From Morinoia aosen (Eukaryota; Arthropoda; Malacostraca; Amphipoda; Talitridae), in contig CM059563.1 of the NCBI GenBank assembly GCA_030386875.1, positions 11,116,001 through 11,180,000 of the forward strand: a DNA stretch of 64,000 nucleotides. The letters are read 5' to 3'. Made by a program: the position numbers and the translations under genes. Numbering within the stretch: position 1 is the first letter of the stretch; the number at the start of each line of letters is the position of its first letter. The notes beneath the pieces are model-generated. The model ran no database searches. It saw only the letters and a program-made list of their open reading frames with translations, and was not told where the DNA came from. This document shows positions 34,082 to 44,929 of this stretch, in pieces.

Positions 34082-36927
34082 CGACTTGAACTTGAACTTG
34101 AACTTGAGGACCGACAGCGTCGGGGCCTTTGTAACGGCCTACAATTCCCTCCACAATTTTCACACAGAGAGTTCAGCGTCTGGTACCATGGACTTGTCCA
34201 CTAAACTACTCAGGATCTACCAATCCTCGTCACAAGCTGCCATTGGACGGCATCACTGGAATAACCAGTGTGTCAAAACACTGTAGTGGACGCCTCGGCC
34301 ACACTTCAGCCTAATTTCATAAATATTAAAAACTAACATCCTAAAATCAAATTATACAAATGTAATTATTTTTATAATTTACAAGACCGAATTCATTCGA
34401 TAAAACCCAAAATTTTACCAAAATTTTGTTTCAAAAATATTTGCCGATCACGTTTCCGTCCGTCACTTCCGTTTGGAATCATTGCGCAGAACCATTTCAC
34501 AAGCGCTCACGGCATATAAGGCCGGCTTTCCAGGTAGAGTCGTCATTTACGTAGAGATTCTCCTGTGTGTAGTGCTTGGGCCCCAGAGGGGGCACATGTT
34601 AGTAACAAGTGTTAATGTTAAGGGTTTTATTATATTATATTAACTTGTCTCTGTAGTGAGAGCTCATTTTTGTGATTAACTTAGGAACATTCACTATGTT
34701 TTCTCTGTGCCGGTGTTAGTTAGGCACAAGCTTCAAGCTCACTGCCCCATCTTTGTCATTGTTTTCCCTTTTGTATTTGCTTCTCCGATGAATCCTTATT
34801 GGGTTCTCAATATTATTACAATGTTGGCATTAGCTCCTTAGATATTTTATCAGTGCTGAGCATAGTGTTTTAAGACATTTTGCTGTCCACAAAGATCATT
34901 AATGTGCAAGCTCAATATTGTTTCCCTGAATTTAATTGAGCACTGCTAGCCTTTGCTAAGTCACTGTAACTTTGTTTCCATCTTTAGTTTGTTTTTACTG
35001 CTGTGTCTTTTTAGATGCTACTCCTTTTTATATGTAATTTTGCTGCGCCTAGAAGCAATTCTTGCTCATCTGAATTATAGAGAATAGAGGCTTCACCTAT
35101 TCTCATATTTACTTTTGGTACATTATTTACCTCAGTGCTGTAGCTATTTTACTTTTAGCTGTTAGCTCATTTAGATTACATACTCAGTTGTGTTACTGCT
35201 TGTGAGATCAAGATAGAGCTTATGACCAGTTGGTCTTGAACACCGGTTCTGGGTGTTAAGATGATTCAGGCTGCAACTCGGGCGCTAGAGCTGCGGACTG
35301 CCCTTAGCACTAGACTTCTGCCATTGTTCTTCTTGTAAGCAGCAGACTGCAGCAGTCTTGCACATGTGTATGAATAGGCTCGTTATCGTACAAATTAATC
35401 CAGCTCGATGTCCCTTCACAGGATCTACTGGACCACACATTCCATGCACTCACAAACACGTATGGAGCCAAACCCTAACCCCTTAATTGCAGCCACTCTG
35501 CATTAAGAAATCAAGGAGCTTACCTCCTCCAAGTTTCTCTTCCTCTCTAAAGTTACTAAACTGGAAGGCCTGCATCCCTGCAGCTAAGCCGCTAAAATTT
35601 CCAGTTGAGACTATTGGGTCGAGAGCCTCCATTCTTACCGAATTTACTCAACCGTTAAGTGTTCCCACTTAGCGTCGGTACCTCCCACACCTTACATCAT
35701 CCTCAACTTCACACTCCAGTACACGCTTCCACAAGCCTGAGCTGAACGCATCGTCTGAAGTTCTTCAACCGCCTCGGACTCTCCCCAAGAACGTCTCACG
35801 AACCAAGAATCAAGCCTCGCACTTCGGCGTTCAACCTCAACTATAATAAACCCAAAGGCGAGCTAGTCTGTTCTCTCATTCTCCCAGAGTGCTGGCTGTA
35901 TGGTGGTTTTTAGTATTTTTTGTTTGGTTATTAGACGCTTGAAATATTGTGTCCGAACACCGCCTTCAACTCCTTCTGAGATTGCAAATCATTGAAACTC
36001 AACGCGCGTTAACACGCGCTGGTGACCCTTTTAAATTGCATTGCTCTTCAAGCTTCACATAACTAAATTAAGTTCCTCAACTTTGGGCGAACTTTAGAAC
36101 ACCATCCCCAGACATATTGGGTCATCACTGCCTACTCCACCTGACTGGCTCATTTCAGTCACTGTCTCTTACTCCAGGCACGCACAAGAAACATTTTCAT
36201 AGCTTCAATGATACTCAAATTACACTCTTGATCCAATCCAGCAAGACAGCTCATACCACAATCATCTTCAGCACATCTGGCATACAACTCATTCTCTCCA
36301 TACTGCTCAAACACCACATTCATGAAACTTTCTCTCTCTTGCTCATACTTACTACATTCCAGCAAAAAATGCTCAATTGTTTCCTCCACTCCACTATTAC
36401 ACTGCCGAAATAATCTGTTATTATTCTCATTCCACCTCCATGTACGTATTTTTACACTCAATGACTTACATTTCACAGCAAACAAGAGTTGACTTCCAAA
36501 ACTACCATCATAGAACATCTCAAACTTAGGTGCTTCCTTTTTCATTTACCAGTTAAGTGTAGGCTTCCGCATCATGCTAAGCTTCCACTTATTCAATCCA
36601 TATTCATTTGTTTGCCTCTCAATCTCTTTTTTGTACCTCTTGCAGTCCCACTCAGGCCCTACACCTCCAGCATTTATTAAATTCTAGTCATCCACAGGTC
36701 TCCCAATTCTAACATGAATAATCTTTTGCATACTAAGTTTCCTTGCATGCCCCCAACACACTTTCTCCCAATAGGTTACACTCAGGTTCCATTAAAAAAT
36801 TCGCTTTACCCATCTGCTATTTTGCATTCTTTCAATTCTCACCTTATAGTTCAGCACCGCTTTCATCATTCTTTCTGAAAATAGGCTCCACCCTAGGGCA
36901 CCTCTAATGGCTTCTGTAGCTGTCCAA
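34082..36927 (-). mobile_element. 5'-truncated LINE, copy 3 (split by an LTR insertion)
   Basis: This copy has the same tail (CTTGAACTTGAACTTGAACTTG at its start) and 3' UTR as copies 1 and 2. After the insertion at 34282-36097 the C-terminal frame (36159-36545) reads KKEAPKFEMFYDGSFGSQL and EETIEHFLLECSKY. A block near 36.8 kb contains the GWSLFSERMMKAVLNYK motif. The 5' break follows GCTGTCCA near 36927. The coding parts seen are more intact than in copy 1 but lack the catalytic RT. Confidence 0.75.
34282..36097 (+). mobile_element. Single LTR plus PBS insertion with 5-bp TSD
   Basis: The block interrupts LINE copy 3 and is flanked by AACAC (34277-34281 and 36098-36102). It starts TGTAGTGGACGCC. 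A TATA-like CATATAAGGCC lies near 34514. About 1.73 kb in, a short hairpin GCGCGT-TAAC-ACGCGC is followed by TGGTGACCC, a PBS like that of Gypsy A and C. About 70 bp of leader follow and then the block ends, without a second LTR. The layout is an LTR with the start of the internal part. It is not a simple solo LTR. Confidence 0.6.
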
Positions 36928-37250
36928 CATTGGTCTCCTTCAGACGTTTTACCACTATGGAGCCAATTGCTCCAACAAATGCATCGCGTCGTTGTAGGGA
37001 CTTGAAATCGGGGCCTTCTCATTAAAAGCTTAGGGTACTGCTGCCCTTGGGTCAATAATAAAGAAAATTGATGTAAGATGTCCATAAGTACCTTATATTT
37101 TACCTGAATTCTTCTATAAAACAAATGGTTCATAGGGTATCTAGACCACTTGTGATTGAAAACTGCATCCGGTATACTGCGGTAAATGAAGATAAATTTA
37201 AGCACAGTTCTCATAACGCTCCGAATGTTTAAATTTATAAAAAAATCGTG
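36928..37250. other. Unassigned sequence upstream of the host gene
   Basis: A minus-strand frame spans this block but runs straight into LINE sequence, so its apparent length is partly chance. I recognise no family. Confidence 0.4.
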
Positions 37251-37485
37251 TTTTGGTAATAGAATATGTTACTCGAGCGATTGTCTATTCAAGGTCATGC
37301 GTTGGTGGCAATACCGTAATAAATAGACAGTCAACAGTGCAGTGAGTGCTCGCAGCTTGAGTGGAGGTGAAGCTAGCTGTTTGTAGAAATGGGCAGGTTT
37401 ATTTCGATTATGTGAGCGCGAGATAAAGATTCTTATAGAAGTTGAAAGCTTTTATACGTTTCAAAACTTCAAGAAACATTTAATA

Positions 37486-37514
37486 ATGGATAAGGCCACG
37501 AAAGCGATTCGTAG
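37486..37514 (+). CDS. Host gene, first coding exon (short)
   Basis: The ATG encodes MDKATKAIR plus two bases (AG), and the exon ends at a consensus donor AG/GTGAGT. The upstream stretch 37260-37485 has mixed base composition, no long frame, and would be the 5' UTR. The exon ends in phase 2, and the exon beginning at 61145 needs exactly one base to complete its first codon. The join gives MDKATKAIRR-SGTKLRG, a basic N-terminus of a kind seen in membrane-bending BAR proteins. The link is inferred from phase and plausibility; intervening small exons cannot be excluded. Confidence 0.55.
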
Positions 37515-38474
37515 GTGAGTTGTTAATTGCACTCAATTTAGTAATTTAACCCATATCTAGTTAGAATAACATGTAACTGATGTAAGGTAGTGATCGGTCA
37601 AGTGTTTTCTGTGCATCCACAATAGCAAATAACTCTGTATTTATTTTATTGTATCAGATGAAAACTTTAAGTTGAGCAGTTTTGTTTGTAAAAAAAAATG
37701 AGACGGGTGTGTAAGTTTTGCTAGAAGAGATTTAACTTCTATTTTGTTTTAAGGTAAAAATATCTAGTTATATTTTGAGGGTCAATATGCAGTTTAACCC
37801 ATTCACAGAAATTAAAATTTCCATTCCAAAGAATCACTAACTAAAGGAACACATTTAAAAAAAGTTGGGGTCAATATTTACTTCAATGTTGTCAACGATT
37901 TTCAAAATTTTGTTGCTATAGTTAGATAGGTAATATAGGGTAATTCATCAAATATCGAACTGAACTGATTATCGAACAACTTTGGAAATATGCGCGTAAT
38001 AAATTTAGTAAGCATCCAAACTTGCTCAGTGCCAGTGATCTTACATTTAAAACTCCTATTTTAGTGATAAAAACTCATTTCTGTGAGCTGCAAACTGCTC
38101 CAAGCGGTTGCGAACGCATTTTCTGTACGACCCTTACAAATTGGTCGAATTTTTTCACTCGAAAAATCTTACGCACCTCGGGAAAATTGCGACAGTTTAA
38201 TTGTTGTTGGGTCACCGTCAACCTCCCGTCATAACTAGAGAGTAGTGTTGTCATATGATGTTCTGTTGCTGTATTTTTTTCTTTTCCGCCAAAAACTTGA
38301 TAATTATTCCATGTTCGACATTCAGTTCCTTTTTCATGTCAGTATTAAATACTGAACAAAGGTGTTCGAATCAAAATTCCTTAAAAATCATGAATTTATG
38401 CCTCGAACAAGGCTTTTCGATTCTTAATTCTTTTAAATAACTGAATCGATCTATTGGACGCCTGTTTTATTTCA

Positions 38475-39047
38475 TTAACCCTTTCGGTACGATAATTCAA
38501 ATGGTTTGGGTAAAAACATCCAGGGAAAAAATTTGTCATTACCCTGAATGATCAGTGAAAATTTCCTAGTGTGGGTGCTTTTAGCTTAAGCAAGTGCTTA
38601 CTTCTTTATTTTAATTTTAAAATTTTTTGAATCTTTGAAGCTCCATGCTTTGCGACATAAATTTGTGATGTTGATGATACAGTTTTGTATTTACGAAGAA
38701 ATTATTTATAAGTTTTTGCCGGAATTTACCAGAAATAAAGAAAGTTCAGAAACAACTTGCTCAAGTTAATTGTAAAGGGTATTGAATGTGATGCACGGAC
38801 CCTGTAGCAGGAACTTACGCGTGCCTATGCTATAGGGTCCTAATGTAGCCTATGGTAATTTACATTTGCAGGCTTCTGGAATTGTTCAAAAACTAGTTTA
38901 AAGAATTTTTGTAATTTCCCTAATTTTGTTATTTACTCCAAAATATTCCCTCACTAGTTAAATTACTTTAAAACTAGGTTAGATGCCCTAAACTGGAAGC
39001 ACTAGCCAACTTGGCACTGGAGTAGCCGTTAGTACCGAAAGGGTTAA
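38475..39047. mobile_element. piggyBac-type MITE, copy 1
   Basis: The ends TTAACCCTTTCGGTAC and GTACCGAAAGGGTTAA are perfect inverted repeats. The terminal TTAA is the piggyBac target. It is 573 bp with no coding frame. Confidence 0.75.
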
Positions 39048-39086
39048 AATATTGTATTGACGCTTGATAACATTGAATAGTTGAAG

Positions 39087-39446
39087 ATGGGAATTCTGGT
39101 GAGGGGCTACCAATCAGCTGCTGGTGTTCCAAGGCCCTCAAGATCATCAATGATTCGTCTGGCTACATTTACTGATGATCAATCCCTTGCCAAGAAAATT
39201 GATGCAAGCATCAATAATAATTCATTGACGAGTGCTTTACACTCTACTCCAAAAAAGGTCACACAGGTTGATGATTACAATGATGGTTCAACAAACACTG
39301 CAAATGAAACATTGACATCATATTCAAATTTTAATAACTCTCCATTCAAATGCATCTTGAAAATAAGTGATGAGACAGTTATTTCAAACAAACAACCAAA
39401 ACAAACATCGGCATCTTTGGGATGCTTTATTTCCAATCAAGCCTGA
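39087..39446 (+). CDS. Unrecognised 119-residue frame
   Basis: The frame begins MGILVRGYQSAAGVPRPSRS and is Ser/Thr/Asn-rich with several basic patches. I know no family for it. In another frame the DNA after 39405 reads LWDALFPIKPDTNDLKHWF before a stop, so the true end may lie there after a frame change or splice. It lies between the ends of a TA-flanked element, so it could be cargo, an exapted exon or chance. The composition is more protein-like than the surrounding DNA. Confidence 0.3.
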   Translation: MGILVRGYQSAAGVPRPSRSSMIRLATFTDDQSLAKKIDASINNNSLTSALHSTPKKVTQVDDYNDGSTNTANETLTSYSNFNNSPFKCILKISDETVISNKQPKQTSASLGCFISNQA

Positions 39447-39499
39447 TACAAATGATCTTAAGCATTGGTTTTCAAATGTCTTATAACTAACTCTATATA

Positions 39500-39690
39500 T
39501 AGGACACCATGACGGTTCCCCCGTAAAGCCGGTACCCATTTCCGACACCTGGGTCGAGTGGGGTATTGTGCTTGAGCTTTCCCTTATACCCAACGGGGAA
39601 AATCGCAGCGCCAGCGCCGGGATACGAACCCGCGACTCCAACATACAAGTCCGATCCCTTAACCGCTGTGCCACCGCGAGCATTTCCAAG
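39500..39690 (-). mobile_element. tRNA-derived SINE
   Basis: The minus strand carries an A box TGGCACAGCGGTTA (39660-39673) and a B box GGGTTCGTATCCC (39619-39631). Their spacing is that of an RNA polymerase III tRNA promoter, followed by about 120 bp of non-tRNA body. The part between the boxes does not fold as a working tRNA. Target duplications were not identified. Confidence 0.7.
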
Positions 39691-39819
39691 AAAATCCAGT
39701 GCACCAAAGAAAAAAAAGAATGAAAGAAAAACGTTTATTTTCCAAGTGGCCACATGAGATACATGTCAACATATTGGGTTTTAAAAAGTTTCTTAATATA
39801 GGACGTCCTAAAACAAAAG

Positions 39820-40070
39820 TTCCATACGAGGAGTACTAATTGAAAAACCATCAGAGGTGTACAAATAGAAAAGCCATATGAGGCATAATAATTGACAAAC
39901 TATACGAGGTGTACTAATAGACAAACTATCAGAGGTGTACAAATAGATAGACCATACGAGGCATATTAATGGACAAAATATACGAGGCGTACTAATAGAC
40001 AAACCATACGTGGCGTGCTAATAGTCTCACAAATGTTCCATACGAGGAGAACTAATTGACAAACCATCCT
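39820..40070. repeat. Minisatellite, ~30-bp unit, about 8 copies
   Basis: The units follow the pattern CCATACGAGGYGTACTAATAGACAAA with substitutions. They give an in-frame minus-strand peptide repeat (SISTPRI..L) that is a by-product of the period. Confidence 0.75.
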
Positions 40071-40475
40071 GTTCGAATCAAAATTCTTGTTCGATTCATG
40101 TTCGATATTGATGAAATTATGTTATTAAAGAATTAGATTTTTAGAACAATAAATAACTTCCAACAATCTACGTTGTCTTTAAAGCGACATCACAGAACAA
40201 GAAAGCAACTGTTCAAGAATAATCTTGAGGCCCGCAACAGTTCTTCAGAGCAAAAGTTACCGATTTATGAAGGTTGTTTCTAGACACACGTGGTTTCTGT
40301 TCGATATTTGATGAATTACCCTAGTTGATTTTAAGACGTTTTACATAACATGAATGACAATGTCTTTGCAAATGCTTAGTTTTTGAGTTATTTAAGTTTG
40401 AAGTTATACAAACGGAGCTCCTGAATGGCCTTTTTTGCGCAAAAGCAGTCATTGTTTTTGCAATAAAAACGGAAA

Positions 40476-40677
40476 CTAACCCCCTATTACAAATGTAAAG
40501 AGGTTGGGTTGTGAGGGTTATTAGCCACAGTTCTCATAGTAAAAATTATAAATGAAGGTTTCTAGTGATGTCCGTTTACATCGACTCCAAGATGGCTACC
40601 ACCATCTTGGATACCGGGTGGCGCCATGGCGGCAGGCCTCACAACTCAACCTCTTTACATTTGTAATTGGGGGTTAG
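40476..40677. mobile_element. Foldback MITE (CTAACCCCCTATTACAAA family), short copy
   Basis: Inverted ends CTAACCCCCTATTAC and GTAATTGGGGGTTAG extend through AAGAGGTTGGGT for about 40 bp. The centre has CCAAGATGGC and its complement. It is 202 bp and non-coding. Confidence 0.65.
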
Positions 40678-40689
40678 CGGTAAATGTGT

Positions 40690-41160
40690 AGTGTTTGGTA
40701 ATGATCTATTTTTAAATTTTCAAGGCATGAACATAGTTAATTAGGTTAAAATAAACAACTTTTCTTCTATGCACTCTCCGTTTCAAATGAGTATTTTACC
40801 AATTATAGCGGTAGGTTTAGTTTCGTCTTAGATGACGAATGGGCTCGAATAAACAGCTACTCATAGATTTTTGAATTTTCGTTGCTTGAATTGTGGTAAA
40901 GACATTGAAATAAACAACTTTTTTTCTATGCACTTTTTTCGTCATATTAGTATTTAAAGAGGTATAGGAGTAGGTTTGGTTTCGTCTTTCATGACGATCG
41001 GGCTGGAAGCGAGACGGCATTGCAGTAATGCCGTCCGATGTGTTGTTTGAATTACTTGCCAATTCAAACACAAGAGTTGCGGTCAGTAATTTACCGCTAT
41101 AACTCATTAAATACTCATTTGCGACGGAAAGTGCATAGAAGAAAACTTGTTTATTATAAT
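40690..41160. repeat. Dispersed ~165-bp repeat, two direct units and one inverted unit
   Basis: AAAATAAACAACTTTTCTTC and its near copy lie about 165 bp apart. The inverted form (CATAGAAGAAAACTTG) follows at 41132. Confidence 0.6.
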
Positions 41161-41239
41161 TGAATTAACTATGTTTATGCCTCAAAAACTAGAAAATCCA
41201 TTATTACCAAAGGCTACACATTTACCGGGTTAGCTTCTG

Positions 41240-41660
41240 TTAATTAAATTACGCTAGACGCGCACGAGCCAACTTCAAAGTTGAATAATTAAAAAATAAC
41301 GCATCAGCGAGCAGAATGTCATTTATGTAAAACATACTTAAATGCGTTCCTTTATTGATTTTTTGCAACAAAATTATGAAAATCTTTGACAACATTAAAG
41401 TACATATTGACCAAATTTGGTAAATGTAAAGCATTTGCTAGTAATTGATTTTTAGGTTTTCGGTGCCTAAACATAGTTAATTAGTTTGAAATAAACAAGG
41501 GTCAATATTTATTTTAGGTGCTGCACGGAAATTAATAAGTTTGTTGCTTAGAATCACTAAAAGAGCACATTTAAAAACCTTTTACAAGAATCACATTCTG
41601 CTCGCTGATATGTTATTTTTGAATAATTGTACTTTGAAGTTGGCGCCGGCGCCGTAATTC
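41240..41660. repeat. Long inverted repeat, ~100-bp arms
   Basis: GCCAACTTCAAAGTTGAATAATT with AACGCATCAGCGAGCAGAATG on the left is mirrored by CATTCTGCTCGCTGATATGTTA and TACTTTGAAGTTGGC on the right. Single arms recur at 42020-42090 and 43325-43400. Confidence 0.6.
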
Positions 41661-41676
41661 AGTTAATAAGGGTAGT

Positions 41677-41967
41677 TAACCCGCCTATTACAAACGTAAA
41701 GAGGTTGGATCGTGAGGGTTAGCCACAGTTCTTTTAGTGAAAATTATAAATAAAGCTTCTAACCCACCCATTAGCAATCTTGTTTACATCGGCTGAGCCG
41801 GCTCCAAGATGGCGGTGCCAATGGTGGTCGCCATGTTTGAGCTGATATAAACAAGATTGCAGTCGTCACCCTAATGGGTGGGTTAGAAGCTTTATTGATA
41901 ATTTTCACTAAAAGAACTGTGGCTAACCCTCACGACCCAACCTCTTTACGTTTGTAATAGGGGGTTA
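41677..41967. mobile_element. Foldback MITE (same family), long near-perfect copy
   Basis: The two arms of about 110 bp (CCCGCCTATTACAAACG ... and its complement) are almost identical, including TTAGCCACAGTTCTTTTAG. The loop holds CCAAGATGGCGG near a second GCCATGTTTG. A TTA appears at both edges, which would suit a 3-bp Harbinger-type duplication, but this is ambiguous because the ends are palindromic. Confidence 0.7.
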
Positions 41968-42092
41968 GCTTCCGTTATTAATTGAATTACGCTTGGCGCA
42001 GTCACTTCCTGTGGTGCGCGACAGCCAACTTCAAAGTTCAATAATTTGAAAATAACGCATCAGCGAGCACAATGTCATTCTTGTAAAACGTC

Positions 42093-42321
42093 TTAACTCT
42101 TTGACTGCAACTACTAAATATTAAGTTCAACGCCAAACTCGAATTTATAGTCAATTGTATTAAACTATTTTGAAAATAGCAAACATGAACTTGATCGTGC
42201 CTTCATTTAGCTTTGATTAAGCATTTATGTAAATTGAGTTTGCCTCTACTGGGCGGTTATTAGCATTATGAAAATTACCGCCGTGTACCACCGGTGGCGC
42301 ACGTTGCAGTCAAAGTGTTAA
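42093..42321. mobile_element. piggyBac-type MITE, copy 2
   Basis: TTAACTCTTTGACTGCAAC and GTTGCAGTCAAAGTGTTAA form inverted ends with terminal TTAA. It is 229 bp. A close relative lies at 48952. Confidence 0.75.
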
Positions 42322-42394
42322 AATGTGTTCCTTTATTGATTATTTGCCCCCAAATTATTCATTTCCGTGCAGCACCTAAAATAAATATTGACCT

Positions 42395-42570
42395 AAACAA
42401 GTTTTCTTTTATGTTGTTTCCGTCACAAATGAGTATTTACCAAATTATAGCGGTAGGTTTAGTTTTGTCTTCGATGACGAATGCGCTCGAATAAACAGCT
42501 ACTCATTGATTTTAGAATTTTGTTGCTTGAATCATGGTAATAAAATCAAAATTAACTACTTTTCTTCTAT
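42395..42570. repeat. Dispersed ~165-bp repeat unit
   Basis: Contains CAAATGAGTATTTACC, ATAGCGGTAGGTTTAG and CGAATAAACAGCTACTCATTG. It is cut by the next repeat. Confidence 0.55.
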
Positions 42571-42870
42571 ACACTTCCCTCTCAGGGGGATACAACTATT
42601 GTATCTATGGGAATTAGCGCTCCCAGGGGAAAAATGTGAGGGCCCGAGCTGAGAGTTAGGTAGGCCTTCTTTTTGTTGAAATAAAATATTTTTTGTTATA
42701 TTAAGGACCAACTTTTTTCGGTTCACTACTGTCCTGTTTTTCAGCACCTATGACTTTCTTCTTCAACTTTGATCTTATTTCATGAACTTCTTTCTCATCT
42801 TACTGTTTCTATGCTCTTTCTGCATAGATTACTCATTTTCTTATCTCCATACTAAATGGTGCCTTTCTCC
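42571..42870 (+). repeat. Interspersed repeat, second copy
   Basis: This is the inverse of 12130-12425 with about the same length. It is inserted inside a ~165-bp repeat unit. Confidence 0.5.
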
Positions 42871-42952
42871 TTCCTCTCTTCGATACGCTCTATTTTTGCA
42901 GCGGTTAGGGAGGCTTAAACTAACTTATAATCTTATCATCTATACACCTTCT

Positions 42953-43080
42953 TTTGTCAAATGAATATTTTACATTTTAACGCTCTAGTTTAGTTTTTGT
43001 CAAATGAATATTTTACATTTTAACGCTCTAGTTTAGTTTTTGCCAAATGAATATTTTACATTTTAACGCTCTAGGTTTAG
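42953..43080. repeat. Three tandem copies of a 43-bp segment
   Basis: TCAAATGAATATTTTACATT with TTAACGCTCTAGTTTAG is repeated three times almost without change, which implies a recent local duplication of part of the ~165-bp repeat. Confidence 0.8.
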
Positions 43081-43700
43081 TTTCGTCTTAGCTGACGACC
43101 GTGTTGGAAGCAAGACTCCATTGCAGTGTTGCCATCGATGAATTACTTCTCGCTTCAAACACCTTAGTTGCGGTAACTAATTCACCGTTATAACTCGTAA
43201 AATACTCATTTCCAACGGAAAGTGAATAGAAGAAAACTTGTTTATTTTGATCTAATTAACTATGTATGTTGTATGGGCACTGATAATTAGAAAATCGATT
43301 ACTAGCAAACGCTTTACATTTACCAAAAAGTTTTACAAGAATGACATTCTGCTCGCTGATGCGTTATTTTTGAGTTATTCAACTTGGAAATTATTGTCTT
43401 CCATAGTAGTTCCAGTCAGTTGTGCTCTTGAGCTGGAGCTGTTAGAGTAGGTTGGCTTCACACGCAACAATTTTTTACGTAGAAGAATGATTTTGGTCTC
43501 ATTCGACACAGAAAAACTGTAGGAACCTCGTAATGAAGGATTTTGGTAAATGTTGAGGATTAACCGGGAATCTATATTTGATTTTTTGTTGCGTAATCAT
43601 AGTTAATTAGATCAAAATAAACAAGTTTTCTTCTATGCACTTTCCGTCGTAAATAAGTATTTTACGAGTTATAGCCGTGAATTACTGTAATGGATTCTTG
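43081..43700. repeat. Mosaic of ~165-bp repeat units, both orientations
   Basis: Inverted unit at 43150-43300 (GTGAATAGAAGAAAACTTG), arm of the long inverted repeat at 43325, direct unit at 43585-43690. Confidence 0.5.
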
Positions 43701-44929
43701 GTGGTGATCGCAACATTTATCGGTTTTCTCGTTATCGTCTTTTCATGTCTTTTAATTACTGCCGATGTTGTCGTGATTTTATTTTTGTGACATCTACAAA
43801 TATATTATTTGTCACTTCCTTTTATTTTCTAGCTTTAATAAATCACGGAAATGCTGCCACCAGCCACTTGGGCAAAGAATATTTATATTTAGAAGACATG
43901 TTCATTTCTAGACAACGGTAAGCGTTTGGTCGATTAGCGGTAGGCATATTAATTTAAGTGCATAGCCGTATTTCTTGGCATCGTGAAACAATCATCGTCA
44001 TTCTCTTATCCTAATCTACGGAGGGAATTAAATAGACATCAGATTTAATATTCGCTATTGTCAACAAAGGGAAATCAAAGGGTAAATAATTACATAAGAT
44101 GGTCATACGCATTCTACCCTACATACTTGGAAAGTTTAAAGGGAGAGGCGTTAGTACATGGTGAATAAGGTGAGATACTTAGCTCTTGTTCGTTGGCTTT
44201 CGTGGAGAGGTCGGGCTCTAGGATTTGAGCCGCCATCTTTGAGCTTCGGGACCGATGTGTTAGCGGTTGGTCATTGGCTAGAGTTGGTCACCAGATCACT
44301 TTCAAATGAGTGAGGGCGCAAACGTTTTATTCAATATTAATTTGAGTTAGAGTTAATTAATGACGTGTTGGCGAGGTATGTTATATTGGAGAGACCCTCA
44401 GCCCAAGCTGGGCCGGGAGTGATTATTTGAGCTGCTACACCTCTGCCTCTAATGCCCTCCTCTGCTTGACTGCCTCCCGCATCCCAAGCCACCGCTTCGT
44501 TCGAGCTATGGCTGTTTCTCTAGATGCCGACTAGTGATTAGGATCTAACCAAATTGATATATGAATGGAAAATTACTTCCTAAAACAATTTAAATACGCT
44601 GTTACTTACTCTCGTTAGCACATTTATACTAATAATCCCATAAAATATTTATACGAAGTAAACATTACAAAGGGTTATAGTTATGAAGTTCCTGGCATCT
44701 TCTGTGGGCTGTCGTTGTTCTCGAAGTCCAAGCGGAGATCCTCCTCGAAGGTATAAATGATTTGAAGGTATAGGCGATTTGAAGTGCTCCTTCGTCGATC
44801 CTCAGACTTATTATTATTTGGTCTTTTAGAATCATTTAGGAATATGTTATTGGCCAGATAACGATTATCCAGATTCTTAGCGATGTTTCTTATACAGTTA
44901 TGCGGAGAAGCATAACATTACTTACCGCA
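43701..44929. other. Intronic DNA without recognised gene
   Basis: A GC-richer patch at 44360-44520 (GAGACCCTCAGCCCAAGC) looks like a decayed repeat. Nothing was assigned. Confidence 0.45.

Larger units (their letters stand above)
37938..40321. mobile_element. TA-flanked inverted-repeat element carrying nested repeats
   Basis: GGGTAATTCATCAAATATCG at the left end and its exact complement at the right end are flanked by TA on both sides. This fits a Tc1/mariner-type insertion. Inside are a piggyBac MITE, an unknown 120-codon frame, a tRNA-SINE and a 30-bp minisatellite. GTTCGAATCAAAATTC occurs in both halves (38361 and 40073). No transposase motif was found. Confidence 0.6.

Noticed and set aside
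36792..37214. 140-codon minus-strand frame upstream of the host gene
   Set aside because: Its C-terminal third is LINE sequence in frame by chance; the rest has no recognisable family.
39619..39673. tRNA gene
   Set aside because: A and B boxes are present but the acceptor and anticodon stems do not form; it is the head of a SINE.
39493..39707. Minus-strand frames over the SINE
   Set aside because: They read through the tRNA-like promoter boxes and are shadows of the SINE.
44360..44520. GC-rich patch considered as an exon or LINE piece
   Set aside because: No splice-bounded frame and no motif could be supported.
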